Source: Bacteroidaceae bacterium
Lineage (GTDB): Bacteria > Bacteroidota > Bacteroidia > Bacteroidales > Bacteroidaceae
Assembly: GCA_017542145.1 (NCBI GenBank)
Contig: JAFXXQ010000001.1
Span: 62,001 to 126,000, forward strand
DNA length: 64,000 nucleotides
Direction: 5' to 3'
The notes under the pieces were generated by a model that saw nothing but the letters and a program-made list of their open reading frames with translations, had not been told where the DNA came from and made no database searches. Position numbers and translations under genes: made by a program. Below are positions 7,906-16,797 of this stretch, piece by piece (position 1 is the first letter of the stretch; the number at the start of each line of letters is the position of its first letter).

Positions 7906-8058
7906 GGACGAAGGCAAAGCCAATTGGGCGAATTTGACGAATGGCGTTGCGGCGTGGAGCTTCGCACGCCGAATGTGGAGGAGTTTTTTGAAACACGAAT
8001 GACCATAAATTAACACGAATTTTTCATGAATAAATTTATGGATAATTCGTGGGTAATC

Positions 8059-9540
8059 TCAGCGGGGGAAATTGTCTGTGCGGAAGGGGATGACGGGGAG
8101 GCCACTATTTGCCTTGAGATTGCCCAGCTGGAAGCTCTTGAAGGCGTAGCGGACGGCCACGGGCTCTTTCACCTCGTCGCTGCGCACGGTGACCTGACGC
8201 CCGCTGGTGCCCACCGATGCCTTGTGCCAGACGCTGTCGGGGCCGCAAATCTCAAAGCCTTCGATGCCCACGTTGCGGTTGAAGCCGTCGTCGGCATAGT
8301 CGAAACTGATTCGTACCTGCTTTCCGCGCTCGGTATCCTCCACCTGCATGGAGCGATAGACGGGGTAGCGGAAGTCGATGCCCTCGATGCCGTACGTGTC
8401 GCCCAACGCCCAGAGGCAGAGGCGCTCGCCCACCTCCTTCTTCATGCAGGGGTGGATTTGCCAGTACTCGTAGTCCTTCACCAGGTCGTTGGTGCAGACC
8501 ATGCCCATGTGGGGAAGCTGTTCCGAAGCTTTGTACTGGGCTTCGCGGACGAGGGCTACGGTAGCCTTGTCCCTCAGCCAGTAGTAGTCGAAGGGGCAGA
8601 TTTCGACATAGTAGAACGGCAGGTCGCCCAGTCCCCAGCGTTCGCGCCAACTGCGCACCATGCGGACGAGACGCTCGGCATACACCTCCGGAGCGTGGGC
8701 GTTAGCCTCGGCCTGGTACCAGAGGAATCCCTTTATCGTGTAGGGCTCGATGGGGTGAATCATGCCGTTGTAGAAGACGCACGGCAGCGAGCGGTTGACG
8801 TCGTAGGCGGGGCGCACGAGGTGGGCGTTCAGGTAGGTTTCGCTGGTGAGGTTCTCGCCCGGATAGGTGCTGACGATGTCCTTGGGTGTCCATCCCTCGA
8901 CACGTGTAGCGCCTAAGGAACTGTTGATGACGCCCACAGGGCAGCCCAGCGCCTCGATGAGCTGGATGCCGAAGAAGTAGCCTGCGGCGCAGAAGTCGCG
9001 TGCCGTCTGCGGCGTGCAGTTCTGCCAGACAGCGGTTACGGTATCGACCTCCTCAGGATGGGGCGAGAAGGCGACGGTGCAGAAATGCAGGCGGTCTTTG
9101 TAGCGGATGGACTCCATGATGTGCTGTGCGCTGTTCTCAACGGGGCAGCCCTCGAAGCCGTGCAGGGGCATCTCCATATTGCTCTGTCCGCTGGCCAGCC
9201 ACACCTCGCCGATGAGTACGTCCGTCAGCTCGACTCTGTCCTTTCCCTCGCTGATGGTTACCGTCTGGGGCTCGAACGTAGCCGCAGGGGTGGGGACGAG
9301 GAACTCCCAGCGTCCCTTGGCGTCAGCGGTAGCCTTGAACTTGGTCTTGCTCCACGAGGTGCGCAGCGTTAGCGTGGCGCCGGCGTTGTCCGTCCAGCCC
9401 CACAGACGGACGTCGGTCTGCTGCTGCAGCACCATGTGGTCGCCCACCAGCGGGCCGGGGGTAATATGCGCCAATCCCTGATAGGGCTGACAGAGAGTAA
9501 CAAACAGCAAGATGAAGAATGAAATACAATAACGTTTCAT
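8059..9540 (-). CDS. Sialate O-acetylesterase-like SGNH carbohydrate esterase
   Basis: 493 residues from ATG 9540, chosen because MKRYCISFFILLFVTLCQ is a signal peptide; the frame continues upstream without reason. This family removes acetyl groups from sugars. ASGQSNMEMPL places the nucleophile at about Ser120, followed by the usual blocks GYFFGIQL, INSSLGATRVEGW and WYQAEANA (WYQGESN in many relatives), and by YWQIHPCMKKEVGERL, which holds the expected catalytic histidine. It ends the minus-strand series that starts at SusC, so I infer de-acetylation of the locus's glycan in the periplasm. The substrate need not be sialic acid: these enzymes often act on acetylated plant polysaccharides. 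Confidence 0.85.
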   Translation of the reverse strand: MKRYCISFFILLFVTLCQPYQGLAHITPGPLVGDHMVLQQQTDVRLWGWTDNAGATLTLRTSWSKTKFKATADAKGRWEFLVPTPAATFEPQTVTISEGKDRVELTDVLIGEVWLASGQSNMEMPLHGFEGCPVENSAQHIMESIRYKDRLHFCTVAFSPHPEEVDTVTAVWQNCTPQTARDFCAAGYFFGIQLIEALGCPVGVINSSLGATRVEGWTPKDIVSTYPGENLTSETYLNAHLVRPAYDVNRSLPCVFYNGMIHPIEPYTIKGFLWYQAEANAHAPEVYAERLVRMVRSWRERWGLGDLPFYYVEICPFDYYWLRDKATVALVREAQYKASEQLPHMGMVCTNDLVKDYEYWQIHPCMKKEVGERLCLWALGDTYGIEGIDFRYPVYRSMQVEDTERGKQVRISFDYADDGFNRNVGIEGFEICGPDSVWHKASVGTSGRQVTVRSDEVKEPVAVRYAFKSFQLGNLKANSGLPVIPFRTDNFPR

Positions 9541-9597
9541 GACTAAATCTTTTATTTTTAAAGGTTGATTTTTTTTTTCAATATGAGTCACAGTCCT

Positions 9598-9720
9598 CTA
9601 TAGCACGAACTCGGCAGAAAACCCCCACTTCACCATATTACCTTGTTTTAAAGGTTCCAAAGACTTGAGAGCGCTACACTGAAAAACAAAGCACAAAGAA
9701 TAAAGAACTTTTTTTTTCAT
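9598..9720 (-). CDS. Possible small exported peptide, 40 residues
   Basis: ATG at 9720 opens a 40-codon frame, MKKKVLYSLCFVFQC and onward, whose start looks like a signal peptide. It lies in the 200-nt gap between the propeller lipoprotein (ends 9740) and the esterase (starts 9540), on the same strand. The remainder (KSLEPLKQGNMVKWGFSAEF) shows no family. It could be a real small gene, the shortened front of a lost gene, or chance. Confidence 0.3.
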   Translation of the reverse strand: MKKKVLYSLCFVFQCSALKSLEPLKQGNMVKWGFSAEFVL

Positions 9721-9739
9721 GTTATTTAAGTTTAAATAT

Positions 9740-11221
9740 TTAGTGTTCAACATATTTGCGCACACCAAAGTCCTTGCGATAATCATCGTTGATGATACGA
9801 CTGGCCTTGTGACCATTGAAGCGAGTGGGACCAATGATGAACTCAGGCACATTGAACGAGAGGAAGCGGTTACGATAGAAACGGCGCGGATTGCGTTGAG
9901 GCAGCATAAAAGGCCTGCCGACAACGCCCTTGGCATCGATGTGGCAGAAATAGGGCCGTGTGAAGAGGCCGTCGTCTCGACGGGAACTGAACACGAGCCA
10001 GCGCGAGTTGGAACTCCAGTTGTGGAATGATTCGGTGTCGTCGGAGTTTGCACCAGTCATGGGGCGGCTCTCTCCTGTGGAGAGGTCGAGCAGGTAGAGG
10101 TCAGCCTCATGATGCCAGATGCTGAATTGTCCGTAGTCGGAGAGTGTGTAGCATAGGAAACGTCCATCGTAGGAGGGACGGGGGAAGGAAACCGATTTGT
10201 GCCGTGCTGCGGCATTGACAATAGTGTCGATACGACTTCCGAAGGTGCCCGTCGAAGGGTCGAAGTCGATGCGGCAAAGACTGTAGTGTATCGAGTCGAG
10301 CTGATGACTGCCTTCAGGGAGGGCGCGTGCCGCACAATAATAGAGCGAACGTCCGTCGGCCGAGAAGACGGGGAAGGTTTCGTAGATGGAATCTTGCCCC
10401 AGAAGGGGTGAAAGCAGCAGCTCATTCGTGTCGATGTCATAGACCAAAAGGTCGGAGGCGGTATCAAAGACCTCGATGCGGTTGCCGTTGGCACTATGGA
10501 ACAGCTGGCTTGTGGCGTTGGTGGAATAGGCAATATAGCGGCCCGAGGGATGCCAGTAGGGATAGACGCAGAAGCCGAGCGTCTTTGAGGTCTTGGTGTT
10601 GAAAGCGGTGAGGGGGCTATCGTTATGACGCAGCAGCGTGGCTCCATGCGACCCGCGGATATGGAGGCTCATGTCGGCAGGGTTGCCGCGGTTGAAACTA
10701 TGGCAGTTGACGCAACCCTCGAACTGTGTGTTCTCGATTAACGCACGTTCGTCGAACGAGGAGAGATTTCGTTCGTAAATACCCATTTTGCTCCATACTT
10801 CGTAGCCAGGCTCAATCAGACGGTAGCAGATACCGTAGTCGATGCTGTCAGGGCTTACGTAGATTGTGAATGGGCGATAGGTGTGCCAGCCATCGTCATA
10901 TTTTGCCGAAACGGTAACGCTGAGCGAATCTCCGCAGTTCTGACTGAGAAGTGTATGCCAGTCGTTAAGGTTGAACTTTAGGGATTCTCTACCCTGGCTG
11001 TGCAGGTTGTTTCCGTAGTTGTCGGTTATGACGGCATCGATACGCAAAGCCGCCTCGTCAGCTATGCAAAAGTTGAGAGGTGCTACATTCGTGGGTATAG
11101 TAACGCCAAGATAGTCGGGATAAATCTGAGGTGGAACAATCTCCTGCCTTGCATCGCTAATTGTTTCGGAGCAGGCAGAAAAGAGCAAAAGGGAGAGGAG
11201 TGTATACAGAATCTTTTTCAT
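9740..11221 (-). CDS. Beta-propeller (PD40/TolB-like) lipoprotein with CxxCH motif, copy 2
   Basis: 493 residues. The lipobox LLLFSAC puts the lipid on Cys17. The second half contains TolB-like WD40/PD40 blades (YWHPSGRYIAYSTN, FSADGRSLYYC, SYDGRFLCYTL, SNSRWLVFSSRRDDGLFTRPYF). Between the N-terminal domain and the propeller, CVNCH at residues 170-174 matches the haem-attachment motif CxxCH; the paralogue at 12640 has CINCH in the same place. The start overlaps the preceding membrane-protein gene by 4 nt (ATGA), so the two are translationally coupled. I infer a periplasmic or surface carbohydrate-binding or scaffold protein; whether haem is bound is open. Confidence 0.78.
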   Translation of the reverse strand: MKKILYTLLSLLLFSACSETISDARQEIVPPQIYPDYLGVTIPTNVAPLNFCIADEAALRIDAVITDNYGNNLHSQGRESLKFNLNDWHTLLSQNCGDSLSVTVSAKYDDGWHTYRPFTIYVSPDSIDYGICYRLIEPGYEVWSKMGIYERNLSSFDERALIENTQFEGCVNCHSFNRGNPADMSLHIRGSHGATLLRHNDSPLTAFNTKTSKTLGFCVYPYWHPSGRYIAYSTNATSQLFHSANGNRIEVFDTASDLLVYDIDTNELLLSPLLGQDSIYETFPVFSADGRSLYYCAARALPEGSHQLDSIHYSLCRIDFDPSTGTFGSRIDTIVNAAARHKSVSFPRPSYDGRFLCYTLSDYGQFSIWHHEADLYLLDLSTGESRPMTGANSDDTESFHNWSSNSRWLVFSSRRDDGLFTRPYFCHIDAKGVVGRPFMLPQRNPRRFYRNRFLSFNVPEFIIGPTRFNGHKASRIINDDYRKDFGVRKYVEH

Positions 11222-12612
11222 CGGCTAACGGAGTGAAGTAGTAGGTTGGTATAGCGTTTTCGATCGCCTGTGAGCATATAGTAGGCCTTCAGATATTCAA
11301 AGGCCAGACGATTGTCTGTGTTGCTGAAAAAGAGATCTTCGAGCATCTCGGGAGTCACATGGTCGCTGAAGTAGAAGTCTTCGGCGTAGGCCCACTGGCG
11401 CAGACGTCCGTATTCGGGATGCTTGGCTATCGCCTCTTCGTTTCCCAATAGCGACATCGTTTCTTTGGCCCATTCACGATAGAAGAGTGTTTTCTGGAGC
11501 GCCGTGAGGTATTTACGGGCCACTTCGTAATGGCCGATGATGAGATTGGTTTGTGCCAGTCGCTTGTAGCATCGGCCGCTTTTCTGGAAGTCAAGAATGG
11601 CTTCCTGTGCCTCGAATACCGTTCGCTGGGCGACATAAACCATGCCCAGTTGATAGAATACTTCGGATGTAGGCAAAGGACTTGTCGCATCGCGCTCGAC
11701 ATCGGGCAGAAGACCTGCAATGCCGTTCTGGTGATATTCGAACAGGTGGTCAGCGAGCATGCCGCGCATCGCCAGGGCGAGGTTCTGTACTGTCACACCA
11801 ATTTGGTTGTTAGGCTTCTCGGCTTTGATGGTGGATAGTATGCGGTTCCATTGCTGATGTCGAGCCATGAAGTCATATTGCATTACCCTCTCTGCCTTGA
11901 AATTGGCGTTTTTCCAGAGAAGAAGTCCCATGCAGAATGCCACCAATAGAAACGACAGGTGAGAGAAGAGGGTCGAGAAACGTGTATCGTTGGCCCACTT
12001 TTTGCAGGCGTGGACAGCGAGTGGAAGGATGATAGCAGAGAGCCATGCTGCATAGAGGAGCACAGGAACGACTGTCGGATAGCGATGGTAATGGCTGCCG
12101 TTCCAGGCAGGGCCCACCATCCAATAGAGGATAGGAATGGTAACGAGGATTACGAAGCCTCTCCCTTTAGGGGGATGATGGACGAGGCTCCAAATGGCCA
12201 GTAGCGTGAGAAGGACTGCCCAGACGCCACCCAGCAGCGCATTCTCGTCAAGCAAGAAGAGCCAGAGTAGAAACGAAGGCACAAAACTCAGGCCAAACAA
12301 ACGTCCAAAGCTGACCAAGCGGAGCATCAGCAGCTGCACCACCACAAGCAGTACCGCCACGATGGCAGCCCCCACCCATGCAAAGAGGAAAAACTGCGTG
12401 CAGAACCGTCCCAGCAAGTCGGCTACGCCCCCAGGCAACCTTATAATCTCCCAAACGTAGGTACTGTCGAAGAGAAAAAGCTGATACTGCTCCTGATAAT
12501 GCAGATGGTGGGGATAGGCCAATCCGAAAAAGAGGAAGACCGCTACACCGAACAGAAGCGTATAAAGCGCTTTGATAGTGAAAAGTGAACAGCGAAAAAG
12601 TGAACCCTTCAT
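11218..12612 (-). CDS. Multi-spanning membrane protein, DUF6057-like, copy 2
   Basis: 464 residues. The first half is a series of hydrophobic helices (ALYTLLFGVAVFLFFGLAYP, FFLFAWVGAAIVAVLLVVVQ and others); the second half is soluble and helical, TPR-like (QLGMVYVAQRTVFEAQEAIL). It resembles the protein at 14216 in size and layout. I believe this is the Bacteroidales DUF6057 family, whose function is unknown. It is coupled by a 4-nt overlap to the propeller lipoprotein downstream. The first codons lie in a microrepeat (AGTGAAAAGTGAACAG, 12578-12607), so the exact start is less certain. Confidence 0.72.
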   Translation of the reverse strand: MKGSLFRCSLFTIKALYTLLFGVAVFLFFGLAYPHHLHYQEQYQLFLFDSTYVWEIIRLPGGVADLLGRFCTQFFLFAWVGAAIVAVLLVVVQLLMLRLVSFGRLFGLSFVPSFLLWLFLLDENALLGGVWAVLLTLLAIWSLVHHPPKGRGFVILVTIPILYWMVGPAWNGSHYHRYPTVVPVLLYAAWLSAIILPLAVHACKKWANDTRFSTLFSHLSFLLVAFCMGLLLWKNANFKAERVMQYDFMARHQQWNRILSTIKAEKPNNQIGVTVQNLALAMRGMLADHLFEYHQNGIAGLLPDVERDATSPLPTSEVFYQLGMVYVAQRTVFEAQEAILDFQKSGRCYKRLAQTNLIIGHYEVARKYLTALQKTLFYREWAKETMSLLGNEEAIAKHPEYGRLRQWAYAEDFYFSDHVTPEMLEDLFFSNTDNRLAFEYLKAYYMLTGDRKRYTNLLLHSVSR

Positions 12613-12639
12613 TTGCGCGAACGATATATAACAATTTGG

Positions 12640-14178
12640 TTAAAACACTCTTGCGAACTCGCCTGCGCTGATTTTGACAGGTTCAACCATGAACTCAGGA
12701 CGGTTGTAGCTTTTCAGGAGCGTGACGTGCATTTCGGGGTCTTCCTGCGGCAGGAGGAAGGCCTTTTCAACTTTCCCGTTGTTGAAATAGGCGAAATAGA
12801 CGCGGCTGAAGTTGTCATCGTCACGACGGCTGGCGCACATAATCCAATGGCCGTTGCTCGACCATGTGGGATAGCTGTCTGAATGGCCCTCGCTGTTGAA
12901 CAGGGTGAGGTCGATAGGCGAAGAGGTCTCTGCCGTGAGGGCATCGCCAGTATATTGGTCCATCGGGATGCAAACGATGTCGGCATCGTGATGCCAGATA
13001 TGAAAGCAGCCATACCGGCCCTCTGCAAAGAGCAGATAGTGCCCGTCAGGGCTGATGCGTGGCAAGGTGACACTCTTGTCAGCTGAGGCGGCATCATAGA
13101 CGAGTTCCTCCTCGCCGAAGCTCTGGGATGAAATCTCGAACGAGCGACGATAGAGGTTGTATTGCACTTTCGGATAGGTGGTACGGATGTCCTTGTCGCG
13201 CATCTCTTCAGGTAGCGGAACCGACTTGCAATAATAGAGATATTTGCCATCGGGTGACCAAGAAGGGAATACCTCCAAAAGGTCAGGGTCATTAGAAATG
13301 ATGCTCACCGAGTCTTTCGCCACATCATAGAGAATGAGGTCGCTGGCTGTATCGAACACCTCCACTTTGTTGGGATGAGCCGTATGGAACACTTGGTGTG
13401 TCAGGTTGGTGGAGAAGGTGACCAGCTTGGCTGCAGGGTGCCATGCTGGATAGACTCCGGCGGAGATGGTATTGTCGCGCTTCAAATCCACTTTCGATAC
13501 TTTGCCGTCGTTCACAATGATTGTGCCTCCTCGAGTCACACGCGCATGAAACAGCATGTTGTCGGTTTTGTAGTTCTGATAGCTATGGCAGTTGATGCAT
13601 TGGCCTTTGGGATCGTCACAGCTAACTTTGTTGTTGAAAACCTGTGTTTCTTCAAACGAGGTGAGGTTGCGCTGGGCAATCTCCATGTAGTCGTAAACAA
13701 TATATGAAGGTTCGATGAGGCGATACGACAGATACTCGTCGATGGGTTGCTCGGCCACATGTATTTCAAACGGATTGAACGACATCCATCCGCCTTTTTC
13801 CTCGTTCCCGGACTTTGCTTGACCATTTGTAGCCTTTCCCCAAACCTCTACCTTGATGTTCTTACCCTTGGAGACATCAAGCATAGCATGCCATTCCGAT
13901 TCGGGAATCTGCACCTTCACTCCTTCGCCGTAGGTCTGCTGTCGACCATCAGGTGTGGTGAGTCGTGCCACGCATTCTTCATACTGGTCTGCAGGGAGCA
14001 TGAAGTTGAGTGGTGCAATATTGCAAGGCACGGTGACATCGCAATAATCGGGAAAGATGGCGGGCAGGCACTTCGCCTCGCGGCTTGAAGCTGGCACGTC
14101 GGGGTGATGCGCACACGATGACAAGAGCAGCGAGACGGCAGCCTGAAACAGGAAATATGGGCGGATATGTCTTTTCAT
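12640..14178 (-). CDS. Beta-propeller (PD40/TolB-like) lipoprotein with CxxCH motif, copy 1
   Basis: 512 residues from ATG 14178; the frame extends to an ATT at 14202, which is a poor start. The lipobox SLLLSSC gives Cys22. It is a clear paralogue of the protein at 9740: IFPDYCDVTVPCNIAPLNF at the front of the mature protein, YRLIEPSYI, CINCH at 194-198, then propeller blades (SWSPDGKYLYYC, SPDGHYLLFAEG, SSNGHWIMCASRRDD). It is followed by a membrane-protein gene and preceded by another, so the locus holds two membrane/propeller pairs. Role inferred as glycan binding or assembly at the envelope. Confidence 0.78.
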   Translation of the reverse strand: MKRHIRPYFLFQAAVSLLLSSCAHHPDVPASSREAKCLPAIFPDYCDVTVPCNIAPLNFMLPADQYEECVARLTTPDGRQQTYGEGVKVQIPESEWHAMLDVSKGKNIKVEVWGKATNGQAKSGNEEKGGWMSFNPFEIHVAEQPIDEYLSYRLIEPSYIVYDYMEIAQRNLTSFEETQVFNNKVSCDDPKGQCINCHSYQNYKTDNMLFHARVTRGGTIIVNDGKVSKVDLKRDNTISAGVYPAWHPAAKLVTFSTNLTHQVFHTAHPNKVEVFDTASDLILYDVAKDSVSIISNDPDLLEVFPSWSPDGKYLYYCKSVPLPEEMRDKDIRTTYPKVQYNLYRRSFEISSQSFGEEELVYDAASADKSVTLPRISPDGHYLLFAEGRYGCFHIWHHDADIVCIPMDQYTGDALTAETSSPIDLTLFNSEGHSDSYPTWSSNGHWIMCASRRDDDNFSRVYFAYFNNGKVEKAFLLPQEDPEMHVTLLKSYNRPEFMVEPVKISAGEFARVF

Positions 14179-14215
14179 TGTTTTCTTGCGTTTCGATTTC
14201 AATTACAGCCAGTCA

Positions 14216-15991
14216 TCATATGGCTTTTCTTCCAAAGATGTTGTAGTACCAATAGGTGTCTTTCCACTGATTACGCATTTTCGCACTTATCTCTTCTGGT
14301 TTCAAACCACGCTTTACAAAGCTTTCAAGCGTCTCCCAGAACTTTTTGTAGCGGTCGTAAACGGCCTGCTCGACCGGAAGCATGATTGGCTTTTCTTCCG
14401 GTGACTTGTCCATGTACATGATATAGGCTTCCTGAGCATGCAAAGGGAATTTAGCATCCGGGTTCATCTTCACGTATTTGCGTAGCGCTGCCCAGAAACT
14501 GCCGGAGTCGCACCGTATCATGGAATAGAACAACGCCTGTTCGGAAGCCGTTTTGCTGACCGTATCGGTGGAGTGACTGAAGCTGTCGATAATAAAACGC
14601 TCGCTATTGTTCTCAACACCATTTAGTTCATCTGTGAAAGAATTCTGTAACTCGCTTACCGTTTTCGTGATGGGGGTCGGTTGCCAATTGCCATAGAACA
14701 TATTGTGATGAAGCAGGGTGTTGTATCGTTTTGCCAGTTTCTTTTCTCCAGTAGCGCAGGCGCAGCGAGACAACATCTTCATGTAGAAGGGAGAGAACCC
14801 TGTGGCAACGGCATTTTCATAACACAGGCGGATGGCGTAGTTCATCTTCCCGTAGTTGTAATACACTAAAGGAGACGCAATGTTCAGCAAACCGATGTGT
14901 AGTGAGTCGGGGTTGTAGATGTCTACACCAGGGTTGCCTAACTTGAACGAACGGTCGAGCAGTCCTCCTTCGTTCATCAAGGCAATATTTTTTAGCATGA
15001 CCATAGTTCGGGTGGGCTGCTTGTTCACTTCTGCCATATGAACCACCTCCTGCCAGTTGTCGGCTTCTGCATGGCGTATCATACGCATTTCGTCGATGTA
15101 GTTCTGGTTGCGGAACATGAGCGAAGAGATGAAGACAATGCCTACAATGGCACTTAAAACCGGAATGAACCACATCAGCTTAATTTGTGTCGCCTCACGC
15201 TTGGACATGAACCAGCTATACAGAGCAATGAGCACGGAAACTGCACCTAGCACCCAGAACGGGATGGAGAGTCGCCCGTTTGAATCGACAGGGGTCACGA
15301 AGCGGGGAATACCAGCCATCATAACGTCATCGGGGTTTTGATTCGAATAGAGCAAAGCACGCCAGATGCCGGCTGTGATGACGAGCAAGACCAAGCCTAT
15401 CAGTTCACGCCAGGTGGGCTTTTCTGTCAGCACCAGACAAAGCACGAAAAGCAAGGCAAACCACCCCAGCAAAGGATAGAAGCAGAAGCCCAACAGGTAC
15501 CAGGCAAGATGCCATTTGCGTGGAGTGCAACGGGCAGCCCACAGGAGCAGGAGCATGGCAAGATAGCCTAACGACTGGGAGAACCAATATCCTCTGATTG
15601 TGAAGATGTAAATCCAATAGCCAAGGTCGATTATCGATGTAAGCAAACAAGCTATAGGCAGTAGCATCAGGGCGGAAGCATTCCCCTTCAAACGGAAAGC
15701 CTTGGCACCTACCAAGAACATGAGAGTCCAGTTCGCCACCAACGCACTTGCACCTAAGGCCGGATGATAGAATAGCTGTGTGAGCCAGGCTCCCACATAC
15801 TGCATTAGGCCAAAAGGTTTCGACAAGAGGGTATGGAAGAAGGGCGCTCCAAAGATGAATTCAGAACGGTCGTGTGCCGTATAGAGCACCTCTTTGTTGA
15901 TATGCAGAGTATATACTACATATAAAATGAAAGCCAGCAGACTCACATAGAGAAAGACTGCAGACACTTTGTTTCTTTTCTTCACTTCCAT
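14216..15991 (-). CDS. Multi-spanning membrane protein, DUF6057-like, copy 1
   Basis: 591 residues, with about ten hydrophobic helices in the first half (VFLYVSLLAFILYVVYTL, LALLFVLCLVLTEKPTW, IPVLSAIVGIVFISSLMF) and a soluble helical, TPR-like second half (KMLSRCACATGEKKLAKRYNTLL). The C-terminus (RNQWKDTYWYYNIFGRK) is typical of this Bacteroidales family (DUF6057 as I recall it). It follows the surface-lipoprotein gene by 71 nt and precedes the propeller lipoprotein. A transport or envelope-assembly role for the SusCD locus is inference. Confidence 0.75.
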   Translation of the reverse strand: MEVKKRNKVSAVFLYVSLLAFILYVVYTLHINKEVLYTAHDRSEFIFGAPFFHTLLSKPFGLMQYVGAWLTQLFYHPALGASALVANWTLMFLVGAKAFRLKGNASALMLLPIACLLTSIIDLGYWIYIFTIRGYWFSQSLGYLAMLLLLWAARCTPRKWHLAWYLLGFCFYPLLGWFALLFVLCLVLTEKPTWRELIGLVLLVITAGIWRALLYSNQNPDDVMMAGIPRFVTPVDSNGRLSIPFWVLGAVSVLIALYSWFMSKREATQIKLMWFIPVLSAIVGIVFISSLMFRNQNYIDEMRMIRHAEADNWQEVVHMAEVNKQPTRTMVMLKNIALMNEGGLLDRSFKLGNPGVDIYNPDSLHIGLLNIASPLVYYNYGKMNYAIRLCYENAVATGFSPFYMKMLSRCACATGEKKLAKRYNTLLHHNMFYGNWQPTPITKTVSELQNSFTDELNGVENNSERFIIDSFSHSTDTVSKTASEQALFYSMIRCDSGSFWAALRKYVKMNPDAKFPLHAQEAYIMYMDKSPEEKPIMLPVEQAVYDRYKKFWETLESFVKRGLKPEEISAKMRNQWKDTYWYYNIFGRKAI

Positions 15992-16062
15992 ACTACAAAG
16001 GCATAATGGGCTGACCCATTTGATTGAGCCAGCCCATTGTTAATTATACCGTCAAGGAATGA

Positions 16063-16779
16063 TTATTCCTCATAGTAAACACTTGTGAAGGTCGCCTCGC
16101 CGTTTGTGATCAGGAGGTTCAGGTCACGGCCTTCACCGCCATTACCCTTGGCGCACTCCTTGGCAATCTGCTCAGTAAGCTGAACTTCCCACTTCATACC
16201 AGAAGTAAGTGGAATATTTTCTGCATAGACAGTGCTCCACCAACCATTCATGATACGTGCCTGGCAACCTTCGCTGGCCTCCTTGACGTCAAGGATGAGG
16301 GTCTTGAGACCGAAGTAGATGTCGTCAGAAAGAGTCGGGAAATTCTGACCTTCGCTGTCGCTGAAACGCAGGGGTGCTGAATCCCATCCGCCAACGGTGA
16401 ACTCACCTTCCCAGAGGGTGTACTTAGTGAGTGGGTCAGTAATCTCATTGCAGGATACAGGATAGTCTGCTGTGAGGATGGTTCCGTCAGCACAGAGAGC
16501 GGTGATGGTGACAGTGTAGTCGCCAAGTTTCATCTTCTTTTTGGCAAAGTTGCCGACGATTTCCTTTCCGCCAATATTCCACTTCGCATTGACTGGTGCG
16601 GAGGTCGTACAAGAGATAACGTTGCCATTCTGGCCACTGGCTGCCTTGTCAACAGTGACGGAAGTCTTCGCCTTGAGCTCATCAAGAGTAATGTGACCGG
16701 CATTGCTGATATTCTCCGATACAGGATCGCAGGCTACAAGCATACCTACTGCGGCGATAAACAATAATATCTTTTTCAT
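16063..16779 (-). CDS. SusE/F-position surface lipoprotein
   Basis: 238 residues with a lipoprotein signal, MKKILLFIAAVGMLVAC (Cys17). The remainder is beta-rich (a PKD/Ig-like first part, then TLWEGEFTVGGWDSAPLRF and onward), and the sequence resembles the small glycan-binding lipoproteins that follow SusD in Bacteroidales. It is 18 nt downstream of SusD. Inferred role: surface glycan binding to assist the SusCD importer. The exact family is not recognised. Confidence 0.75.
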   Translation of the reverse strand: MKKILLFIAAVGMLVACDPVSENISNAGHITLDELKAKTSVTVDKAASGQNGNVISCTTSAPVNAKWNIGGKEIVGNFAKKKMKLGDYTVTITALCADGTILTADYPVSCNEITDPLTKYTLWEGEFTVGGWDSAPLRFSDSEGQNFPTLSDDIYFGLKTLILDVKEASEGCQARIMNGWWSTVYAENIPLTSGMKWEVQLTEQIAKECAKGNGGEGRDLNLLITNGEATFTSVYYEE

Positions 16780-16797
16780 ATTGGTTACTTAATTATA

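Noticed and set aside
7723..8013. Plus-strand frame of 96 codons
   Set aside because: It runs through the 22-bp array and the CTTG hairpin element; the sequence is explained by repeats and not by a protein.
8026..8916. Plus-strand frame of 296 codons over the esterase gene
   Set aside because: Antisense shadow of the esterase, composition typical for a reversed frame.
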